A stretch of DNA of 45,762 nucleotides from Deltaproteobacteria bacterium (GTDB taxonomy: Bacteria > Desulfobacterota > Desulfomonilia > UBA1062). The notes beneath the pieces were generated by a model that saw only the letters and a program-made list of their open reading frames with translations, was not told where the DNA came from and made no database searches. The translations under genes and the position numbers were made by a program. Shown piece by piece: positions 1 to 7,454 of this stretch (position 1 is its first letter; every line of letters begins with the position of its first letter). The stretch is from NCBI GenBank assembly GCA_022703355.1, contig JAKLDU010000003.1:12454-58215 (forward strand). The letters are read 5' to 3'.

Positions 1-1239
1 ATGGTCCGTGGTTGCGCCCAGGAAGATCCCCACGAGCAGTCCCCCGAAGATCACCGCCGCGACCACGGGCAGCACGGGCCCCAGCGGCACGCGGAAGTCC
101 GTCGCCCGGCCCGGGAACTTTTTCCTGAGCCTGAGCACGCACACCGCCATGACCACGTAGATGAAGCACTCCAGCGCCGCGGCGATCATGATGATGAAGA
201 GGTACTGCCCGGTGACGAAGATGATCACGCTCAGGACCAGCGCGTAGGCCACCAGCGCGAGGATCGCCACCCAGGGCGTCGCGTGGTCGGGGTGCAGCTT
301 CGAGAAGACCCCGGGCAGCACGTGGTCCCGGGCCATGGCGTAGGTGAAGCGCGAGGTGTTCAGGAGTCCCGCGTTGAAGGAGGTGACCGAGGCCAGCACG
401 CTCAGGCACGCGAAGAGGAGCACGCCGGTGGTGCCGAAGAGGTTCCTGCCCAGGAGGATGTGCGGGATGGGCGTGCCGCTCGCGCGCTGCTCCGGGGTGA
501 GGCCCACCCAGACGGCCACGGAAAAGAGCGAGTACACGACGCACAGCAGGCCGATGGCGATGAGCATGCCCCTGCCGATCATCCGGTAGTCCGTGGTTTC
601 CTCGGCCAGCGGGGTGACCCACTCGAAGCCCACGAAGAGGAACACCCCCAGGCCTGCGGCGCTGAGCACGGTGGAGAGCGTGAACCTCCCGCTGCCGAAA
701 GCGCCCCTCAGGTCCACGCCGGCCCTGGAGATGGCGTACACCGAGACCAGCGCCAGCAGGAGGAGCATGGCGAAGGTCATGATGTCCTCGGCGGTGCCCG
801 CGATCTTCACGCCCCGGTAGTTGAGGTACGCCACGAACAGGATGAAGACACTCAGCCAGACGGCCCGGTCCACCTCGGGGTTGATCATGGTGAGGGAGTC
901 GGTCATGACCTTCGAGAGCACGAAGCTCTCCGCCCCCACCATGGAGATGCCCAGCACCACGTAGAACATGCCGATGATGATGGCGAGCTTCTCGCCCCAG
1001 GCGTTCTGGATGAAGAGCTTGATCCCGGCCGCCGAGGGGTACTGGGAGGTGAGCTCGGAAAAGCACATGGCCGACAGCAGGCAGCAGACCCCGGCCACCA
1101 GCACCGAGACCCAGGCGAGCTCCCCGGCCACGAGGGTGGCGATCTGGAGGGCCGCGATGTAGCTCGACGTGGCCAGGGCCATGCCGGCGGACGAGGACAC
1201 CACGGTCCTGAGCTTGAGCACCTTCTTCAGCTGGGTCAT
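1..1239 (-). CDS. APC-family amino acid permease (3' end outside window)
   Basis: Inner-membrane amino acid/polyamine transporter of the APC superfamily. Reading down from the ATG at 1239 gives 413 codons open to the window edge, so the C-terminus is missing. The N-terminus (MTQLKKVLKLRTVVSSSAG) leads into a typical APC first helix. Many hydrophobic segments follow, then the NTSRFTYAMARDHVLP stretch followed by HATPW that is typical of APC permeases. A GGAGG-like Shine-Dalgarno (SD) sequence lies just upstream. It is the last visible gene of a minus-strand operon, 27 bp after the SCP2 gene and behind an aminotransferase. This suggests import of the amino acid or amine that the aminotransferase uses; the substrate cannot be told. 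The long plus-strand frame over this region is a GC-rich shadow. Confidence 0.85.
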   Translation of the reverse strand, partial: MTQLKKVLKLRTVVSSSAGMALATSSYIAALQIATLVAGELAWVSVLVAGVCCLLSAMCFSELTSQYPSAAGIKLFIQNAWGEKLAIIIGMFYVVLGISMVGAESFVLSKVMTDSLTMINPEVDRAVWLSVFILFVAYLNYRGVKIAGTAEDIMTFAMLLLLALVSVYAISRAGVDLRGAFGSGRFTLSTVLSAAGLGVFLFVGFEWVTPLAEETTDYRMIGRGMLIAIGLLCVVYSLFSVAVWVGLTPEQRASGTPIPHILLGRNLFGTTGVLLFACLSVLASVTSFNAGLLNTSRFTYAMARDHVLPGVFSKLHPDHATPWVAILALVAYALVLSVIIFVTGQYLFIIMIAAALECFIYVVMAVCVLRLRKKFPGRATDFRVPLGPVLPVVAAVIFGGLLVGIFLGATTDH

Positions 1240-1266
1240 GAAGCCTCCTTGGGCAGGGGGGTCAGG

Positions 1267-1626
1267 TCACACGTCCGGCCAGATGATCATGGTGATGGCG
1301 TCGAGCCGCACGACGTCCTCCTGGGACGCCTTCACCCTGATCTCGCCGTCGAGGTATTTCCGGGACGGGTTCAGGTCGCCCCAGAACATGTCGCAGAGGT
1401 TCTCGCTCACGGTGGTGACGATGATGTCCGGCACGCTCCTCGCACCGGCCTCGAAGCCCGTGATCTCGCCCTTGACCACGTCCATGGTGAAGTGGTCGCC
1501 CGTGTCCTCCGCAAAGAAGTGGATGAGCCTGGACCAGTCGCGCTGCATTCTCCTCAGGCGGGCGTTGCCGTTGCACTGCACCTGGTAGTCCGCCAGGGCC
1601 TCCAGGATTTCGTCTTTTGTCGCCAT
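1267..1626 (-). CDS. SCP2 sterol-binding domain protein
   Basis: A 119-residue protein consisting of essentially one SCP2 (sterol carrier protein 2-like) domain. The clearest stretch is the middle, DHFTMDVVKGEITGFEAGA, followed by the VTTVSENLCDMFWGDLNPSRKYLDGEIRVKA segment (described in pieces: a hydrophobic strand, then the helix ending in LNP, then a strand). In bacteria such domains bind hydrophobic ligands such as acyl chains, but most have no assigned role. An SD GGAGG sits 7 bases before the ATG. It lies 12 bp downstream of the aminotransferase and 27 bp upstream of the permease, so all three are probably co-transcribed. Family assignment is by sequence pattern; function in the cluster is unknown. 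Confidence 0.75.
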   Translation of the reverse strand: MATKDEILEALADYQVQCNGNARLRRMQRDWSRLIHFFAEDTGDHFTMDVVKGEITGFEAGARSVPDIIVTTVSENLCDMFWGDLNPSRKYLDGEIRVKASQEDVVRLDAITMIIWPDV

Positions 1627-1638
1627 GCGATTCCTCCG

Positions 1639-2907
1639 TCAGTCGTTCTTCCCGATGCCGCCTTCCCGCGAGAGCTCCCGCATGGAGTCCTCCAGGGCGT
1701 TCAGCACGAAGTCCACCTCGTCTTCGGTGATCACCAGCGAGGGCATGAAGCGGCAGATGGCGGGGTCGTTGCCCGTGTACACCGCGATGACCCCCCGCTC
1801 CGCGAGCTTCTTCGTGAGCCTGGGACCCATGGACTGGTTCGTGTACTGCAGACCCATCATGAGCCCCTTCTGCCGCACCTCCAGGAGGAGGTCCGGGTAG
1901 TCCTCCAGGAGCCGGTCGAAGCCTGCCCGGAAGCGCTGCCCCATCCTGTCCGCGTGGTCCGCGAGATGGTGCTTCTGGATGTAGTCGATGGTGGCCAGGC
2001 CCACGATGCACCCCAGATCGGACCCGCCGAAGGTGGAGAGGTGGATGAAGGGGTGGGGGATGAAAAAGTCCATGAGCTCTTCCTTGAAGATTGTGGCGGA
2101 GATGGGGTAGATCCCGCCGCCCAGGGACTTGGCCACGGTCATGATGTCCGGCACCACGCCCCAGTGCTCGGAGGCGAACATCTTCCCGGTGCGGCCCAGC
2201 CCGGTCTGGATCTCGTCGAGGATGAGCAGGGCCTCGTGCTCGTCGCAGATCTCCCGCACTTCCCGGAGGTAGCCCTCGGGGGGTATGTTGATGCCGCCCT
2301 CACCCTGGATGGGCTCGAGGATCACCGCCGCGGTGTTTTTCGTCATGACCCCCCGGAGGGCCTGCGCGTCTCCGAAGGGCACCATCCTGAAGCCCGGGAC
2401 GAGGGGCTCGAAGGGCTCCCTGTAGGCGTCCCGGCCGATGGCCGAGAGCGCGAACCCGGTGTGGCCGTGGTAGGCCTTTTCCGTGTAGACGATCTCCTTC
2501 TTCATGGTGTAGCCCCGGGCGAGTTTGATGGCCGCGTCGTTGGCCTCCCCGCCGCCGGTGCCGAAGAGGGAGCAGGCGAGGTCGCCCGGGGTCACCTCCG
2601 CGAGCTTCTTCGCCAGGTCCGCCTTCTGCTTGGAGCACAGGAGGAAGACGCCGATGTCCAGCGTGTCCAGGGCGTCTTTGAGGGCCTGGACGATCTCCGG
2701 GTTGTGCCGGCCCGCGTTCATGATGCCCGAGCCGGTCTGGCAGTCGATGAACTTCCTGCCCGTGACGTCCCACACCGACGCCCCCTCGCGCCTGCCCTCG
2801 ATGATGTCGAGGCCGGCGCTCTTCATGGTGCGGGCCTTCATGGGGCTCACGAACCGGGTGAAATCGGCCAGGGCCTGCTTCTTGATCCCTTCAAGGTCTG
2901 TCGGCAT
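1639..2907 (-). CDS. Class III PLP-dependent aminotransferase
   Basis: Cytoplasmic omega-type (class III) aminotransferase, 422 aa. It moves an amino group from an amino acid or diamine to a keto acid using PLP. Visible family features are the phosphate-binding GTGGGEAND at 116-124, YHGHTG at 146-151, [11 protein letters not shown] at 231-241 (D231 contacts the pyridine nitrogen) and the Schiff-base lysine K260 in TVAKSLGGG. Length fits the acetylornithine/GABA/putrescine aminotransferase group; the exact substrate is not decided. The start at 2907 is chosen because GGAGAGGAGG lies directly upstream; a longer frame to 2943 has no such site. First gene of the aminotransferase-SCP2-permease operon, which suggests amino acid or polyamine catabolism. 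Confidence 0.9.
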   Translation of the reverse strand: MPTDLEGIKKQALADFTRFVSPMKARTMKSAGLDIIEGRREGASVWDVTGRKFIDCQTGSGIMNAGRHNPEIVQALKDALDTLDIGVFLLCSKQKADLAKKLAEVTPGDLACSLFGTGGGEANDAAIKLARGYTMKKEIVYTEKAYHGHTGFALSAIGRDAYREPFEPLVPGFRMVPFGDAQALRGVMTKNTAAVILEPIQGEGGINIPPEGYLREVREICDEHEALLILDEIQTGLGRTGKMFASEHWGVVPDIMTVAKSLGGGIYPISATIFKEELMDFFIPHPFIHLSTFGGSDLGCIVGLATIDYIQKHHLADHADRMGQRFRAGFDRLLEDYPDLLLEVRQKGLMMGLQYTNQSMGPRLTKKLAERGVIAVYTGNDPAICRFMPSLVITEDEVDFVLNALEDSMRELSREGGIGKND

Positions 2908-3291
2908 ACGTCCTCCTCTCCTGCGCGCTTTCAGCCGGCGCATCCTTCATGCCCGCCCGGGGCTGCCCGGCCCCCGCTTTTTCCGGGCAGGGCGAAAGGT
3001 CATTACGCGAAGACAAGGCGAAACCCCCCAAACGGGAATGGCAACGGGGACATAGTAAGGCGCCGGAAGAATGCCTGTCAAGTTATATTGACATATGGTA
3101 ATACCTGTACGGCCGCCCTTTCCGGGTCTGATTCGCATGACTGTGCGACGTTTCGGATCCGCATCGAAATGTCGCCCTTTCCGGGAAATGTGCCCGGGCC
3201 TGATTCGACAGAAAATGGGGCAGCCCTTTCATTCTTGACTTTCCCTGCCGCGGGTGTTCTCATGACATGAAACTCTTTTTCTTTCCAGGGA
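2908..3291. other. Divergent intergenic region between aminotransferase and CDF genes
   Basis: 384 bp without a convincing gene. It carries the likely minus-strand promoter listed separately and an AT-richer patch around 3050-3105. The motif GCCCTTTCCGGG occurs twice (near 3114 and 3172) about 58 bp apart, each followed by a CTGATTCG motif. A TTGACT at 3235-3240 could be a -35 for the plus-strand CDF gene, but no good -10 follows at the right distance. Confidence 0.5.
3052..3081 (-). promoter_or_regulatory. Sigma-70-type promoter for the aminotransferase operon
   Basis: On the minus strand TTGACA (3081-3076) is followed 18 bp later by TACTAT (3057-3052), or 17 bp later by TTACTA. The -35 is a perfect consensus. 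It points at the aminotransferase start at 2907 with a leader of about 135 nt. Confidence 0.55.
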
Positions 3292-4317
3292 ATGGGGATG
3301 AGGGGCACGGCCATGGACACCAGGCACGGAGACGGCGCAAAGATAGGGGTGGCCCGTCTGTCCATCATCTCCAACTCGGTGCTCATCATCGCCAAGCTGG
3401 CAGTCGGCACGGTCATGGGTTCGGTCTCGATCATTTCCGAGGCGGCCCATTCGGCCGTGGACCTCATGGCGGCCTTCATCGCCTACTTCTCCGTGCGCAC
3501 CTCCGGCAAGCCCGCCGACCGTGAGCACCCCTATGGCCACGGCAAGATAGAGAACATCTCGGGCACCGTCGAGGCGGTCCTGATCCTCCTGGCCGCGGGG
3601 TGGATCGTCTACGAGGCGGTCACGAGGTTCATCCACCCGAAACCCCTGGAGTCGGTGGGCTGGGGGGTGCTGGTCATGCTCTTCTCGTGCGTCATGAACC
3701 TGGTGGTGTCCCGCAGGCTTTTCCAGGTGGGGAGTAAGACGGACTCGGTTGCCCTGAAGGCCGACGCCTGGCATCTCATGACCGACGTCTACACCTCGGC
3801 AGGCGTCATGCTGGGGCTCCTGGTCATCTGGATCGCCGAGAACCTCATGCCCGGCAGGCATTTTCACTGGATCGACCCGCTGGCCGCCATCGCCGTCGCC
3901 CTGCTCATCGCCCACACCGCCTGGCAGCTCACGGTCCAGTCTGCCCGCGACCTCCTGGACGTAACCCTGCCCTCCAAGGAGAAGGCGGCCGTCACCGAGG
4001 TCATCGCCAGCAGGTACCCGGACGTCCACGGGTGGCACAAGCTCACCACCCGCAAGTCCGGGAGCTTCCGCTTCATCGAGTTCCACATGCTCGTGGACCC
4101 GAGGATGACGGTGGCGGAGTCGCACCGGATCACGGACGAGATCTACGCGCTGATCAGGGGGCGCCTGCCCAACGCCACGGTGACCATCCACGTGGAGCCC
4201 TGCGACGGCAGGTGCGACGAGGAATGCCTGCGCACCTGCATGCTCCCCGAGGAGGAGCGGGACAGGACGCGCAGCCGGCACTTTCCGGGCAAGCCGGAGG
4301 AAACGCCCCCGGGCTAG
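3292..4317 (+). CDS. Cation diffusion facilitator (CDF) family metal exporter
   Basis: Inner-membrane divalent metal/proton antiporter of about 341 aa. Helix 2 carries HSAVD and helix 5 carries HLMTD: the HxxxD pairs are the metal site of zinc-type CDF proteins. Other landmarks are REHPYGHGKIENISG after helix 2 and a cytoplasmic C-terminal domain ending in IHVEPCDGRCDEECLRTC. That tail contributes four cysteines and may bind metal, an addition to the usual domain. Starts at 3292, 3298 and 3313 are all possible; upstream AGGGA favours the first two. The stop codon overlaps, on the opposite strand, that of the acyl-CoA synthetase (shared CTAG at 4314-4317), so the genes converge with no terminator between them. 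Confidence 0.88.
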   Translation: MGMRGTAMDTRHGDGAKIGVARLSIISNSVLIIAKLAVGTVMGSVSIISEAAHSAVDLMAAFIAYFSVRTSGKPADREHPYGHGKIENISGTVEAVLILLAAGWIVYEAVTRFIHPKPLESVGWGVLVMLFSCVMNLVVSRRLFQVGSKTDSVALKADAWHLMTDVYTSAGVMLGLLVIWIAENLMPGRHFHWIDPLAAIAVALLIAHTAWQLTVQSARDLLDVTLPSKEKAAVTEVIASRYPDVHGWHKLTTRKSGSFRFIEFHMLVDPRMTVAESHRITDEIYALIRGRLPNATVTIHVEPCDGRCDEECLRTCMLPEEERDRTRSRHFPGKPEETPPG

Positions 4318-6158
4318 CCCCTCCGCTCGATCCCTTCCCAGTACTTGTCCTCGAGCTCCTTCTTGCTCATCTTGCCGTCTATGTGCCGGGGCAGGGCGGA
4401 CACGATCTCCACGTACCTCGGGATCTTGTAGCCCACCAGCCGCTGCTCCCTGCAGAACTCGATGATCTCGTGATCGCTCAGGGCGGCGCCGTCCTTGGGC
4501 TGGACGATGGCGGCGGGCACCTCGCCGAGGACCTTGTCGGGATACCTGATCACCGCCACGTCGAGGACCTTGCCGTGCCGCTTGATGGCGGTCTCGATCT
4601 CGTTGGGAAAGACGTTCACCCCGCCGGTGATGATCATCTCCTTCTCCCTGCCCGTGAGGTAGAGGAAGCCGTCCTCGTCCATGCGGCCCCGGAGGCCGTC
4701 GTCGAACCAGGCCAGGCCGTCTACGAAGGTGAAGGACCTGCTGGCCTTCTCGGCGGAGCCCACGTAGTCGAGGTTGAGCGTGGTGAGCGAGCGGGACAGG
4801 ACGCTGCCATCTTTGCCCGGCGGGCACCAGGCGCCCGTTTCCTTGTCGTAGATCCGGGTCTCTGCGCAGCGGATCTTGCCCACGCTCTCGTAGCGCTCCG
4901 GCTTTTCCTCGTAGTCCGCGGGCATGAGCACCGAGGAGGCCGCGATCTCCGAGGAGCCGTAGAACTCGGTGAACACGTTCTTCGGGCAGCCCCGGGAGCG
5001 GAAGAACCCGTTCGTGGCCCGCTTGAGCTCGGGGGTTGCCGGCGCGGCCGCGCAGATGAGCGTGTGCATGGTGGCCAGCGAGTACCGGTTCTTCACCCGG
5101 TCGGGCAGGCTCAGGATCTTCTCGAGCATGGCGGGCACCACGAAGACCCAGTTGATGCGCTCTTCCTCGATGAGCTTCAGGAAGCCCTCGGGGGTGAAGC
5201 TCTTCATGATCACGCCCGTGCCCCCCAGGAGGATGAAGGGCACCCAGGCGGCGATGGTGCCCGCATGGTACAGCGGACCGGGGATGAGGCAGCGCATGTT
5301 CTTCGTGACCGGGTCGCTGATCTCGGTGCCCCCGAAATAGTACATGAAGCTGAACTGGAGGATGAGGAACCGCAGGTATTCCCCCAGCGAGACCCCCGGG
5401 GGCGTGGCGAGGTCGCTGAAGGCGTAGCCGATGCTGTCGAAGTAGTTGACGTTCTTGGGCATGCCCGTGGTCCCCCCGGTGTAAGGGTTCAGGGCCACGA
5501 TGAAGCGGGTGGCGGGCATGGAGTCCGGTGCCCGTGCCAGCAGGGCCTCGTAGGAAAGCATGCCCTCCGGCGCTTTTCCGCCGGCCACGATGAAGTGCTC
5601 CACCGTGGGGATAGAGTCCCTGATGGCGGTGACGGCAGGGATGAACTCATGGCTCAGGATGATCGCCCGGGCCTTCGTGGCGTTGATGGCGTGGATCAGC
5701 TCCGGGCCGGTCATGTGCCAGTTGAGGAAGGGCATGGGACAGCCGATGAGCGAGCACGCGAAGAAGGCCTCGAAGAACTCGCTGCCGTTGCAGAGGATCT
5801 CCGCGCAGCGGTCTTTGGGCTTGAGCCCGAGGGACTGTAAGGCGTTGGCGAGCTTGAAGACCCTGGCCTTCATGTCCCCGTAGGTGAAGCGCCCCTCCCC
5901 GGAGATGATGGCCTCACGCTCGCCGAACACCTCCCAGAGCGACACGAGAAAGTCCGGCGCGATCTTCTCGAGCCGGAAGCCCAGGAGCGACCTGAGCGTG
6001 CGGAGGTGGCCCGTTCTGCTGCCGATGGTCAGGAAGATCTTCAGGGCGTTTGTGCCCCCCCACTGCTTGAGAAAGGTCCGGAGCAGCCCCCCGGTCTGCT
6101 CCATCGAGGCCAGGAGCGGGATGGCCCTGGCGAGCTCCATAAACCCTTTTTTGTGCAT
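4314..6158 (-). CDS. AMP-forming acyl-CoA synthetase / ligase (ANL superfamily)
   Basis: A 614-aa cytoplasmic enzyme that activates a carboxylic acid as acyl-AMP and then usually as acyl-CoA. Motifs: P-loop YTGGTTGMPK at 226-235, a WFDDGLRGRMDEDGFLYLTGR stretch bearing the adenine/ribose site (given here as D-D-G...G-R), the REKEMIITGG hinge and the catalytic lysine K596 in IDGKMSKKELE. The acid substrate is not evident; size and layout fit medium/long-chain or aromatic acid ligases. The ATG at 6158 is preceded by GAGGAGGGT. A longer frame to 6332 lacks an SD and adds unrelated sequence. Monocistronic by position, with a repeat-bearing 443-bp upstream region. Confidence 0.88.
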   Translation of the reverse strand: MHKKGFMELARAIPLLASMEQTGGLLRTFLKQWGGTNALKIFLTIGSRTGHLRTLRSLLGFRLEKIAPDFLVSLWEVFGEREAIISGEGRFTYGDMKARVFKLANALQSLGLKPKDRCAEILCNGSEFFEAFFACSLIGCPMPFLNWHMTGPELIHAINATKARAIILSHEFIPAVTAIRDSIPTVEHFIVAGGKAPEGMLSYEALLARAPDSMPATRFIVALNPYTGGTTGMPKNVNYFDSIGYAFSDLATPPGVSLGEYLRFLILQFSFMYYFGGTEISDPVTKNMRCLIPGPLYHAGTIAAWVPFILLGGTGVIMKSFTPEGFLKLIEEERINWVFVVPAMLEKILSLPDRVKNRYSLATMHTLICAAAPATPELKRATNGFFRSRGCPKNVFTEFYGSSEIAASSVLMPADYEEKPERYESVGKIRCAETRIYDKETGAWCPPGKDGSVLSRSLTTLNLDYVGSAEKASRSFTFVDGLAWFDDGLRGRMDEDGFLYLTGREKEMIITGGVNVFPNEIETAIKRHGKVLDVAVIRYPDKVLGEVPAAIVQPKDGAALSDHEIIEFCREQRLVGYKIPRYVEIVSALPRHIDGKMSKKELEDKYWEGIERRG

Positions 6159-6338
6159 GAACCCTCCTCGTGATGGTGAATGCCTTCCGTGACATGAAGC
6201 AATGTGCGCTTTCCCCGGTTTCCCGCGGGAGGGTCTTCCGGGTGGAGAAAAAGCCGGGCGCCTCCCCCTGCACAGAAAACGATGAACGGCACAAAAGCAA
6301 GTATCCAATATTACTAACATACAATATGCCAATGATCA

Positions 6339-6432
6339 ATGGCGATCGTCCCGCGGGTGAGGGAACTGACAAAAAGCCATACGGAAGAGGGGGATGTGCG
6401 ATCGATGGCGACCGTCCCGAGGGTGAGGGAAC
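6339..6432. repeat. 28-bp direct repeat, two copies 66 bp apart
   Basis: 6339-6366 and 6405-6432 match at 26 of 28 positions. Both begin ATGGCGA and contain CGTCCCG followed by GGGTGAGGGAAC. The spacer holds the dispersed repeat found again at the window end. Confidence 0.8.
6366..6393 (+). repeat. Dispersed repeat, copy A
   Basis: The 28 bases starting CTGACAAAAAGC and ending in GAAGAGGGGG recur at 45719-45746 with a single C/T difference, 39 kb away in non-coding DNA. The match weakens beyond the G-run. No flanking transposase is seen. Confidence 0.75.
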
Positions 6433-6601
6433 AGGGCGTGCGCCAGGGGAGGAGGAAGGGGGCGCCGGCAATCGGTGCGTGAGCGCACTGGAAACCGGGA
6501 GGAATCCCGCCATCGGGTCCGCTGCCAGAAAAGGCTTGATCCCTCCGTACGACTGGGTGAAGATGAGGCCTTGAACTCCAGGGGGGAAAGGATCGCAGGG
6601 C

Positions 6602-7273
6602 ATGAGGAGGCCGGGAAGGGTGGACACACGGGAAAGGGCCACGGTGGGGAATGCCCGCCGCCGGGTTTTCTTCCGGGCCGCCTGCCTGCTCGTCCTGGCC
6701 CTGTTCTCCGGGCAGGGTGCCCCCCTCTGTGCGAAAGACCTGTCATCGAACCTGCCCGGCGGGATGGCATGCGGCGGTCCGCCCGGCGGGGCCTTCTTCT
6801 GGTGGGTGCCTGAGGGCGGTGAGCTGTGGGCCTGCCCCCGGTGCGGGCAAAGGGACAACGCGGGCTGGGCAGCCAGGTGCCCCGCCTGCGGGGGGGCGAA
6901 ATACAATCCCGGAGGGTACCTGCTGAACCCGGCGGGGAAGGCGCCCGTCACCGGGGGGTATTCGCCCGGCCACCTTGCGGTGGATCTCGGCGCACACAGG
7001 GGCTCCCGGGTGTATGCGGCTGAAGACGGGGTCGTCTTCGAGGCGCGGAAGGACCGGTGGGCGGGGAACGTCGTGAGCATGGTGCACGCGGACGGCCTCA
7101 AGACCCTGTACGGTCACCTCCAGGAATATCGTGTGGCCCCGGGGTGCTTCCTGAGAAGGGGTGAGGTCCTGGGCCTTGCCGGCAGCACCGGCGCCTCCAC
7201 GGGCCCGCACCTGCATTTCGAGGTCACCCTCGACGGGGTTCCCGTGGACCCGCTCCCGTACCTGGGGCGCTGA
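6602..7273 (+). CDS. Secreted M23 (LytM-type) peptidase with N-terminal zinc ribbon
   Basis: A 223-aa exported peptidoglycan endopeptidase or endopeptidase-like protein. Residues 1-44 form a signal peptide; the n-region reads ARRRVFFR, close to a Tat twin-arginine motif, before a hydrophobic core. Residues 76-97 form a WxCxxC...N...CxxCG zinc ribbon (C78, C81, C93, C96) resembling RanBP2 fingers. The M23 domain at 115-223 keeps H124 and D128 (HLAVD), H172 (GHL) and HLHFE (H203, H205), so the zinc site looks complete. A zinc ribbon in an exported M23 protein is unusual. Start uncertain: ATG 6602 has GGAAAGGA 10-12 bases upstream, and a GTG inside the n-region is possible. The last codons and stop are repeated 71 bp downstream. 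Confidence 0.82.
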   Translation: MRRPGRVDTRERATVGNARRRVFFRAACLLVLALFSGQGAPLCAKDLSSNLPGGMACGGPPGGAFFWWVPEGGELWACPRCGQRDNAGWAARCPACGGAKYNPGGYLLNPAGKAPVTGGYSPGHLAVDLGAHRGSRVYAAEDGVVFEARKDRWAGNVVSMVHADGLKTLYGHLQEYRVAPGCFLRRGEVLGLAGSTGASTGPHLHFEVTLDGVPVDPLPYLGR

Positions 7274-7364
7274 GGCGCCTCCGCCTGCAGGGTCGATGCA
7301 GTGCCCGGCGGTGTCCCGCCCCACTCCCGTACCTTGAGCGCTGAGGCGCTTCCGCCTGCAGGTC
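7253..7364 (+). repeat. Duplicated 3' end of the M23 gene
   Basis: 7253-7294 covers the last six codons, the TGA and 21 bp beyond. It is repeated at 7324-7364 with three substitutions and one deleted G. The second copy still reads L-P-Y-L-E-R-stop in frame with its own TGA at 7342. It is too short to be a gene. Confidence 0.8.
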
Positions 7365-7454
7365 AGCCGGGAAGGGCCGGGCTTCCCCGGGGGAAGCGGG
7401 CGCCGGGAAGGGAGCAAAAAGCCCTCTGCACCCGTTTCCGAAGGTTTTCCCCGG

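Larger units (their letters stand above)
6159..6601. other. Non-coding region with short repeats between two divergent genes
   Basis: 443 bp upstream of both the acyl-CoA synthetase (minus) and the M23 peptidase (plus). It contains an AT-rich core around 6300-6340, the 66-bp-spaced direct repeat and one copy of a 28-bp dispersed repeat, listed separately. No open frame here resembles a protein. A weak minus-strand promoter (TTGATC, 17 bp, TAGTAA) can be drawn through the AT-rich core but is not distinctive. Confidence 0.5.

Noticed and set aside
1..3270. A 1089-codon plus-strand open frame
   Set aside because: It is antisense to the permease, SCP2 and aminotransferase genes, rich in His/Asp/Gly/Arg as expected for the complement of GC-biased codons, and matches no protein pattern.
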